Positions 6,283 through 11,006 of a stretch of 11,006 bases of DNA are shown here, in pieces. The position numbers and the translations under genes were made by a program. Every line of letters starts with the position of its first letter. The first letter of the stretch is position 1. The notes below the pieces were generated by a model. It ran no database searches. It was not told where the DNA came from and was given only the letters and a program-made list of their open reading frames with translations. The stretch is from positions 1 through 11,006 of the forward strand of contig JAICTR010000048.1 of the NCBI GenBank assembly GCA_025936275.1, given 5' to 3'. The stretch is from Burkholderiales bacterium. GTDB taxonomy: Bacteria > Pseudomonadota > Gammaproteobacteria > Burkholderiales > Usitatibacteraceae.

Positions 6283-7377
6283 ATGCCGCGAAAGGACGAC
6301 GCCACCGCGAGTCCCTGGACACCGGGGAAGCTGCGCCACTCGAACGACCGCGAGCGCGGCCTGCGCCGCGTGAACGGCGACAAGGGATTCGCGTATATCG
6401 ACGACGCGTCGGGGAAGCGCGTGACGCGCGATGCCACGCTGCAGCGCATCCGCGCGCTCGTCATTCCACCGGCGTGGACCGACGTATGGATCTGCGCGGA
6501 CGATCGCGGGCACCTGCAGGCCACCGGGCGCGACGCGCGCGGGCGCAAGCAGTATCGCTACCACCCGCGCTGGCGCGCGCACCGCGAGGCGGACAAGTTC
6601 GAGCGCATGGTGGAGTTCGCGCGCGCACTTCCGGCGATCCGCCATCGCGTGCGCAAGGACCTCGCGATGCCCGGCCTGCCGCGCGAGAAGGTGCTCGCCG
6701 CGATCGTGCAGCTCCTCGAGCGCACCTGCATCCGCGTCGGCAACGAGCGCTACGCGGAGGAGAACTCGTCGTACGGCCTCACGACGCTGCGCAACCGCCA
6801 CGTGAAGGTGCGCGGCGATCGCGTGCAGTTCGAGTTCCGCGGCAAAAGCGGCAAGTTCCATCGCATCGACATCGAGGACCCGCGCCTCGCGCGCATCGTG
6901 CGCCGCTGCCGCGAGCTTCCCGGGCAGGAGCTCTTCGAATACGTCGACGAGTCGAACGAGGTTCAGCGCATCGGCTCGGCCGACGTGAACGAGTACCTGC
7001 AGGAGATCGCCGGCGACGATTTCACCTCGAAGGACTTCCGCACCTGGGCGGGAAGCGTGTTCGTCGCCGAGCTGCTGCGCCGGCGCGAGCGCGAGGTGCG
7101 GCTCACCGACATGGCGGTCGCGGTGCGCGAGGCGGCGCGGCTCCTCGGCAACACGCCCGCGGTGTGCCGCAAGAGCTACGTGCATCCGCGCGTCCTCGAC
7201 CCGGCGACCTGGAGCGGCGCGCGCGATCCGGGAACCGCACGCGGGCCGCGCGGATTGCGCCGCGAAGAGGCGGCGCTCCTGCGCCTGCTCTCTCGCGACG
7301 TCACGGGGGCGAGCAGAAGACCGGCCCTTCGTCGATCCAGCCCTGCATCGCCACGTGCTGCTGAGGATCGACCGTGA
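6283..7377 (+). CDS. DNA topoisomerase IB (poxvirus-like bacterial type)
   Basis: 364 aa enzyme that relaxes supercoils by a 3'-phosphotyrosyl nick, without ATP. The N-terminal DNA-clamp part (LRHSNDRERGLRRVNGDKGF, then IPPAWTDVWICADDRGHLQA and GRKQYRYHPRWR) leads into the catalytic domain. The active-site set is complete: Arg151 (CIRVGNERY), Lys188 (FRGKSGKF), Arg253 (KDFRTWAGS), Asn290 (GNTPAVCRKS) and nucleophile Tyr299 (RKSYVHP). The spacings 37, 65, 37 and 9 match the Arg-Lys-Arg-Asn-Tyr set known for Deinococcus TopIB, with Asn where poxviruses have His. ATG 6283 has AAGGA about nine bases ahead; the frame is open farther upstream but there lies in the terminator. The last 24 or so residues are low-complexity and overlap the convergent DUF5648 gene, so they are probably dispensable. 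Confidence 0.95.
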   Translation: MPRKDDATASPWTPGKLRHSNDRERGLRRVNGDKGFAYIDDASGKRVTRDATLQRIRALVIPPAWTDVWICADDRGHLQATGRDARGRKQYRYHPRWRAHREADKFERMVEFARALPAIRHRVRKDLAMPGLPREKVLAAIVQLLERTCIRVGNERYAEENSSYGLTTLRNRHVKVRGDRVQFEFRGKSGKFHRIDIEDPRLARIVRRCRELPGQELFEYVDESNEVQRIGSADVNEYLQEIAGDDFTSKDFRTWAGSVFVAELLRRREREVRLTDMAVAVREAARLLGNTPAVCRKSYVHPRVLDPATWSGARDPGTARGPRGLRREEAALLRLLSRDVTGASRRPALRRSSPASPRAAEDRP

Positions 7378-8479
7378 AGCGGTGGTTCGAGTCGTCCTCG
7401 CTCGCGCGGTCGTTGTAGTTGCGCCATACGGGGCGCACGCCCGTCGAGCATTGGCCGTTCACCGGGACAAGTGCCCAGAACGCGATGCCTTCGTAGCCCC
7501 AGCCGAGGAACGGCGTGCCGCTCGCTTCGGCGCTCGCGCGTTGCGCCTGCTCGAGCGCGCGCAGGCCCGCGCACTCCGCGGCATCGCCGGTATAGAAATG
7601 CGAGTTCGGGCCGCGTGCATAGAAGCGGCACACCGGCTGCGCGCCGGGCGGCGCGTCCTGTTGGCGCAGCCAGGCGTGGAACGATTGGCCGGTGCGCCTC
7701 CAATCGCCTTGGCCGCCGCCATCGACGAGATCGATCTCGTCGCCGCCCGCCGCCATGAAATAGTGGTCGAGCTGGACGTTGTAGTACTCGACCACGTTCG
7801 ACTCGCCGCCGACCGTGAAGTCGAGCGTGAAGTAGCGCTGCGCGTCGCCGCCGGTATCGGGGCGGCCCCAGCCTTCGGCGTGGTAGGCGCCGGGCGCGAG
7901 GCGGCCGACGTCGATGGAAGCGAACGATGTCAGGCCGGCCGGCGGGGTACTGCCGGTCGGTGCGCTGGCGCGGTACGAGAAATCGACGCGCATCGTGTTG
8001 CCGCTCACCGTCGCATGCAGCGAGGCGGGATCGAAGTACGCGGCGCTCCGCACGACGAGCTGCACGCGATCGCTGGCGAGCGGGGCGCGCGGCACCGCGT
8101 AGAGTCCCCAGTCCTGCGGAGGCACGACCGGCACGTTGGTCGTGACCGTCTGCCCGGCGGACTCGGGATGGTCCATGTCGACGAGGCGCGCGGTCACCTG
8201 GTAATTGCCCGGGGCGAGCTCGCCCAAATCCACCTTCGGCTCGCCGAACATCGGTCCGAACGGGCCGAACGAGGATCCGATGTATTCGTACTCGACCGTG
8301 ATGTTGTTGCCGGAGCGCACGTAGCGCGTGCCCGGCAGGAACACCATCACGTTCGCGCCTTGCACCTCCATGCCGACCCGCTCGCCGTACGAAGGGATCG
8401 CGGGGGTCGTCGCGATGGTTGCAGCGGCGTACGCGTTCGCGGCGAGGGCCGCTGCGGCGAGCGCGAGCGTGCGTTTCAT
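7301..8479 (-). CDS. Secreted protein with C-terminal DUF5648 domain
   Basis: 392 aa. Signal peptide MKRTLALAAAALAANAYA, then AATIA. Residues about 22-125 and 126-224 look like two related beta-sandwich modules: each has a strand-rich body and a matching edge (DLGELAPGNYQVTARLVD against DVGRLAPGAYHAEGWGRPD). Residues 230-388 are a DUF5648 domain, seen in VEYYNVQLDHYFMAAGGDEI, RRTGQSFHAWL, VCRFYARGPNSHFYTGDAAE, FLGWGYEGIAFWALVP and the closing WRNYNDRASEDDSNHRF. Cys284/Cys303 and Cys344/Cys389 could form disulfides. DUF5648 often ends extracellular or surface proteins of proteobacteria; its role is not established. ATG 8479 has AGGAG with a 5-nt spacer. The 3' end overlaps the topoisomerase gene by 77 bp, tail to tail. 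Confidence 0.85.
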   Translation of the reverse strand: MKRTLALAAAALAANAYAAATIATTPAIPSYGERVGMEVQGANVMVFLPGTRYVRSGNNITVEYEYIGSSFGPFGPMFGEPKVDLGELAPGNYQVTARLVDMDHPESAGQTVTTNVPVVPPQDWGLYAVPRAPLASDRVQLVVRSAAYFDPASLHATVSGNTMRVDFSYRASAPTGSTPPAGLTSFASIDVGRLAPGAYHAEGWGRPDTGGDAQRYFTLDFTVGGESNVVEYYNVQLDHYFMAAGGDEIDLVDGGGQGDWRRTGQSFHAWLRQQDAPPGAQPVCRFYARGPNSHFYTGDAAECAGLRALEQAQRASAEASGTPFLGWGYEGIAFWALVPVNGQCSTGVRPVWRNYNDRASEDDSNHRFTVDPQQHVAMQGWIDEGPVFCSPP

Positions 8480-8716
8480 GGGATCTCCTGGGACGTGCGG
8501 CTACAACCCGCACATGTGCAGCCCACGATAGGCGCTCGATCGCCACGAAGTAATGGGAGAAGCCCGCGCCACGCGGTCGGCCCGCTCCGGCGCCACGTCG
8601 GCGCAGTCCCACGCGGGTCGGCGGAAAAAAAGGACACCGGTTGGCGCATCCGGCTGGCATACCCCGGACGGCACGGGGCGCAGCATCAGTCCCAGCCGAA
8701 CGACGCATCCACTGGA
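8480..8716. promoter_or_regulatory. Divergent intergenic region
   Basis: A 237-bp gap between two genes transcribed outward, so it must hold both promoters, although no good -35/-10 pair is visible on either strand. It contains a perfect 10-bp palindrome GCACATGTGC (8510-8519), 31 bp before the DUF5648 start, and a run of seven A near 8625. No open frame here looks like a gene. Confidence 0.4.
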
Positions 8717-9082
8717 ATGAACTCGACCCTGATTCCCCTTGTCCTCGCGCTTGCCGCCGCGCCGGCCATCGCGTTCGCGGGCGAAGGAGAGAAGGCGCTA
8801 CGGCTCACACCCAAGGAAGCGATCGCGACCGCCACCGCCGGGCGGCATGCGCCGTTCGTGCTCAGCGAAGAAGATCCCACCGACCTGGATTTCGTCCCCC
8901 ACCCCGAATCGCGCCGCGGGAGCCCTTCGTCCTGCGACGGCGAGCGGACGCTTTGCTACGACCCGACCAACGGCCACATCGTCTACAAGCCGGTACGCCA
9001 GTTCATGCCGGACATCCCGGGACTCCAACGTGAAAACATCTCCGTCAATCGGCACCGAATTCTCTTCAAATATTCCTTCTAA
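8717..9082 (+). CDS. Small secreted protein of unknown function
   Basis: 121 aa. A signal peptide (MNSTLIPLVLALAAAPAIAF, cleaved after AFA before GEG) leaves a mature protein of about 100 residues with no membrane segment. Mature features are a Thr/Ala helix (LTPKEAIATATAGRHAP), an acidic patch (LSEEDPTDLDF), two cysteines (SSCDGERTLC, residues 73 and 80) that could form a disulfide, and a C-terminal block YDPTNGHIVYKPVRQFMPDI followed by PGLQRENISVNRHRILFKYS and a final Phe. I do not recognise a characterised family; the C-terminal block has the look of a conserved betaproteobacterial hypothetical. ATG 8717 has only a weak upstream GGA, yet the immediate signal peptide makes this start convincing. 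Its stop is 9 bp before the TGTAGGA palindrome and 112 bp before the response regulator, so it may be a module member or target. Confidence 0.75.
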   Translation: MNSTLIPLVLALAAAPAIAFAGEGEKALRLTPKEAIATATAGRHAPFVLSEEDPTDLDFVPHPESRRGSPSSCDGERTLCYDPTNGHIVYKPVRQFMPDIPGLQRENISVNRHRILFKYSF

Positions 9083-9091
9083 GCCGTCCGG

Positions 9092-9109
9092 TGTAGGATT
9101 TGTCCTACA
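9092..9109. promoter_or_regulatory. Perfect palindrome, candidate regulator-binding box
   Basis: TGTAGGATTTGTCCTACA: two perfect 7-bp arms around TTTG. A third TGTAGGA half-site (9179-9185) stands nine bases before the response regulator ATG. Arm length and overall 18-bp size suit a dimeric LuxR/NarL-type regulator. No T-run follows, so it is unlikely to be a terminator. Binding is inference. Confidence 0.55.
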
Positions 9110-9194
9110 AAGGAATCCGAGCGCGCCGACGATCCCCGGCGGAGCGCAGCGTGGTGTAATGGGCCCCAATACTTCCCCTGTAGGATCGCGTGCA

Positions 9195-9830
9195 ATGATT
9201 CGTCTGTTGATCGTCGACGACCACGATGTCGTGCGCATGGGCCTGAAACAGGTCTTCTCCGGCCGCGTCGACATGGAAGTCGCGGGCGAGGCGCGCACCG
9301 GCGAGGAAGCGATCGCGCAGGTTCGCGCGCATCCTTACGACGTCGCGCTGGTGGACCTCTCGCTCTCCGACATGTCCGGCGTCGACGTGCTCAATCGCAG
9401 CAAGGCGATCCGTCCCGAGATGGCGGTGCTCATCGTGAGCGGCTATCCCGAGGACCAGTACGCGATCAACCTCCTCAAGGCGGGCGCCTCGGGCTTCGTC
9501 GCCAAGGACGCGCCTTCGGAGAACCTGGTGTCCGCGGTCGTCGCCGCCGCGCAGGGGCGCCGCTACGTGAGCCCGCGTATCGCGGACAAGCTCGCGCAGG
9601 GCCTCGCCGGCCCCGCCGCGGACCAGCCGTCGCACACCCAGCTCTCCGAGCGCGAGTTCCAGATCTTCTGCAAGCTCGCCGGCGGACAGAGCGTGTCGGA
9701 GATCGCGAAGGAGCTCTTCCTCAGCGTGAAGACCGTGAGCACCTATCGCTCGCGGATCCTCGAGAAAATGAACTTCAAGTCGAACGCCGACATCACTTAC
9801 TATGCGGTGAAGAACCAGCTCATCGCATGA
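9195..9830 (+). CDS. NarL/FixJ-family response regulator (receiver + LuxR HTH)
   Basis: 211 aa cytoplasmic transcription factor of a two-component system. The receiver domain (residues 3-118) has Asp8/Asp9 (LLIVDDHDVVR), phosphoacceptor Asp54 (VALVDLSLSDMSG), Ser82 (VLIVSGYPED) in the Thr/Ser switch position and Lys104 (GFVAKDAP). The LuxR-type helix-turn-helix spans about 149-206: QLSEREFQIFCKLAGGQSVS, EIAKELFLSVKTVSTYRSRI and LEKMNFKSNADITYYAVKN. All key residues are intact. ATG 9195 starts right at the first receiver strand; AGGA lies upstream. The stop overlaps the next regulator start (ATGA). An upstream palindrome and half-site suggest self-regulation. The likely partner is the convergent histidine kinase at 10355. 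Confidence 0.95.
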   Translation: MIRLLIVDDHDVVRMGLKQVFSGRVDMEVAGEARTGEEAIAQVRAHPYDVALVDLSLSDMSGVDVLNRSKAIRPEMAVLIVSGYPEDQYAINLLKAGASGFVAKDAPSENLVSAVVAAAQGRRYVSPRIADKLAQGLAGPAADQPSHTQLSEREFQIFCKLAGGQSVSEIAKELFLSVKTVSTYRSRILEKMNFKSNADITYYAVKNQLIA

Positions 9831-10351
9831 CCATGCCGGCCAGGGACCTCGAACAGGCGGCGCCCGAGCGCGCCGCCGTCCACCTCCACGCTCCGACTCC
9901 GCAGCAGGAAGGCGCGCCGGACCGTCGCGCGCGTCCCGCGGAATACGATCCGCATGCGCGCGCCGACGAGCTGATGAACGCTCTGGTGGTGGAGGATTCG
10001 CCGCAGATCGCCGAGCGCCTGGTGGAGCTCGTCTCGGTGCCGAGCCGCGTCGAGGTGGTGGCGACCGCCGCGACCGAGGACGAAGCGCTCGCCGCGTGCG
10101 ACCGCTACACCATCAGTCTCGCGATCGTCGACCTGCAGCTCGCGCAAGGCACGGGCTTCGGCGTGATCCGCCGGCTGCGCGCCGCGACCGGCGCGAATCC
10201 CGCGTGCATCGTGGTGCTCACCAACCACGCGGTGCCCGCGCTGAAGGTGGCCGCGTTCGAGGCGGGCGCCGACTACTTCCTCGACAAGAGCAAGGACTTC
10301 GCGACCATTCCTCGCCTCATCGGCGAGCTCCTCTCCGGCCGCGAGAACTGA
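9827..10351 (+). CDS. Receiver-only (CheY-like) response regulator
   Basis: 174 aa from ATG 9827, which overlaps the preceding stop by ATGA, the usual sign of translational coupling. Residues 1-49 are Pro/Ala/Arg-rich and probably disordered. From residue 50 a single receiver domain follows: Glu56/Asp57 (NALVVEDSPQ), phosphoacceptor Asp102 (LAIVDLQLAQGTG), Thr132 (IVVLTNHAV) and Lys154 (YFLDKSKDF). The chain stops at the end of the receiver with no output domain. It could act through protein contacts, as a phosphate sink, or as a competitor for the neighbouring kinase. ATG 9974 (MNALVVEDS) is the alternative start and would give a plain 125-aa receiver. Third positions of the extension are GC-rich like coding DNA, so I keep the longer form with reservation. 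It ends 3 bp from the convergent kinase gene. Confidence 0.9.
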   Translation: MTMPARDLEQAAPERAAVHLHAPTPQQEGAPDRRARPAEYDPHARADELMNALVVEDSPQIAERLVELVSVPSRVEVVATAATEDEALAACDRYTISLAIVDLQLAQGTGFGVIRRLRAATGANPACIVVLTNHAVPALKVAAFEAGADYFLDKSKDFATIPRLIGELLSGREN

Positions 10352-10354
10352 AAG

Positions 10355-11006
10355 TCAGAGCGGGATCGAGATCTCGATCCGCGTTCCGGTCCCCGAAGGC
10401 GAATGCACCTCGAGCTCGCCGCCGAGCGAGCGCACGCGCTGGCGCATCGCCGCGAGCCCGCGCGACATGCGCTTCGCCGCGGTGACATCGCCGATCCCCA
10501 CGCCGTCGTCCGAAACCGTCATGTGCAGCCCGGGCGCCGCGCGCTCCACCGTGAGGTCGAGGTGCGAGGCGCGCGAATGCCGCACCGCGTTGTCCACCGC
10601 TTCCTGCGCGAGGCGAAACGCCGCGATCTCCACTTCAGGCGCGAGGCGACCGAGCTTCGCATCGATCGCGAGGTGCGGCTCGATCCCGGCCTTCGCGCAT
10701 TCCTCCTCGGCATACCACTTGAGCGCCGCGGCAAGTCCCAGGTGATCGAGGAGCGAGGGGCGCAGCTTCTCGATGATGCGGCGCTTGAGGTCGATCGCCT
10801 GGTCGATGAGACCGTCCACGCGCGCCATGCGTGGGCCGTACTGCGCGTCCTCGCCGAGCCGCGCACGCAGCCACGCGAGGTCCATCTTCACCGGCGTGAG
10901 GATGCCGCCGAGCTGGTCGTGCAGCTCGCGGGCGAGGCTCGCCTTCTCGTGCTCGCCCGTCGCCTGCAGGAAAGCGGAGAGCGCGTGGAGATCTCCGGAA
11001 TCGCGG
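10355..11006 (-). CDS. NarX/UhpB-type sensor histidine kinase, C-terminal part
   Basis: The frame is open from the stop at 10355 to the window edge, 217 residues of the C-terminal kinase core. The HisKA_3 H-box reads KASLARELHDQLGGILTPVK, with the phosphoacceptor His codon at 10919-10921. The dimerisation helices follow (AIDLKRRIIEKLRPSLLDHL, GLAAALKWYAEEECAKAG), then the HATPase domain: N-box FRLAQEAVDNAVRHSRA, G1-like SDDGVGIG, and G2-like RGLAAMRQRVRSLGGELEVH ending SPSGTGTRIEISIPL. Kinases of this subfamily partner NarL-type regulators, matching the gene at 9195. The sensor part lies beyond the window, so the signal is unknown. The orientation is convergent with the two regulators, only 3 bp apart. 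Confidence 0.94.
   Translation of the reverse strand, partial: RDSGDLHALSAFLQATGEHEKASLARELHDQLGGILTPVKMDLAWLRARLGEDAQYGPRMARVDGLIDQAIDLKRRIIEKLRPSLLDHLGLAAALKWYAEEECAKAGIEPHLAIDAKLGRLAPEVEIAAFRLAQEAVDNAVRHSRASHLDLTVERAAPGLHMTVSDDGVGIGDVTAAKRMSRGLAAMRQRVRSLGGELEVHSPSGTGTRIEISIPL

Noticed and set aside
7176..8708. Second minus-strand frame (510 codons) over the DUF5648 gene
   Set aside because: Arg-rich shadow frame without domains. The 7301-8479 frame has a signal peptide, Shine-Dalgarno and DUF5648 motifs.
7355..8716. Plus-strand open frame running into the small secreted protein
   Set aside because: Only the part from ATG 8717 has a signal peptide and protein-like composition. The upstream part is antisense to the DUF5648 gene.
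9092..9109. Naming the palindrome a GacA (TGTAAG/CTTACA) or Rcs box
   Set aside because: The arms resemble but do not match either consensus, and the neighbouring regulator is not identifiable as GacA/UvrY or RcsB.
9155..9160. TGTAAT as a -10 box for the response regulator
   Set aside because: No acceptable -35 sequence 15-19 bp upstream; a single hexamer match is not enough.

Overview
The window is GC-rich bacterial DNA whose genes look betaproteobacterial. The divergent ilvD/lgt pair, the NarL-type two-component genes, the poxvirus-like bacterial topoisomerase IB, the DUF5648 secreted protein and two kinds of short dispersed palindrome all fit a Burkholderiales- or Nitrosomonadales-like chromosome. 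The exact taxon is inference. No phage, transposase, CRISPR array or plasmid gene is visible, so this looks like ordinary chromosome.

Layout. At 1-773 (-) is the 5' part of ilvD, cut by the window edge. Divergent from it is lgt (885-1682, +), with a G-quadruplex motif and an extended -10 box in the gap. Lgt converges, across a CCCTCTCCC/GGGAGAGGG repeat, on a minus-strand block: a putative AI-2E-family transporter (4377-5426), a small outer-membrane beta-barrel (3686-4273), a glycine-zipper protein (3064-3663) and a secreted SMP-30-like beta-propeller (1753-2970). A REP-like double palindrome lies between the last two. A tRNA-Ala(CGC) gene (5564-5639, +) runs divergently from the transporter. 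It is followed by a Gln/Ser/Gly-rich, apparently disordered protein that ends in a very clear intrinsic terminator.

DNA topoisomerase IB (6283-7377, +) overlaps tail-to-tail by 77 bp with a secreted DUF5648 protein (7301-8479, -). Divergent from the latter is a small secreted protein of unknown function (8717-9082, +). After an 18-bp perfect palindrome come a NarL/LuxR response regulator (9195-9830) and a receiver-only response regulator (9827-10351) joined by an ATGA overlap. A NarX-type sensor histidine kinase (10355 to beyond the window, -) converges on them with a 3-bp gap.

How the genes work together. IlvD (branched-chain amino acids) and Lgt (lipoprotein maturation) are housekeeping. 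The beta-barrel, glycine-zipper and propeller genes look like an envelope or stress set. The most system-like part is the right end: one kinase facing two regulators, one DNA-binding and one receiver-only. A TGTAGGA inverted repeat plus a further half-site sits in front of the DNA-binding regulator and just behind a small exported protein, which suggests a self-regulated signalling module. That wiring is inference.
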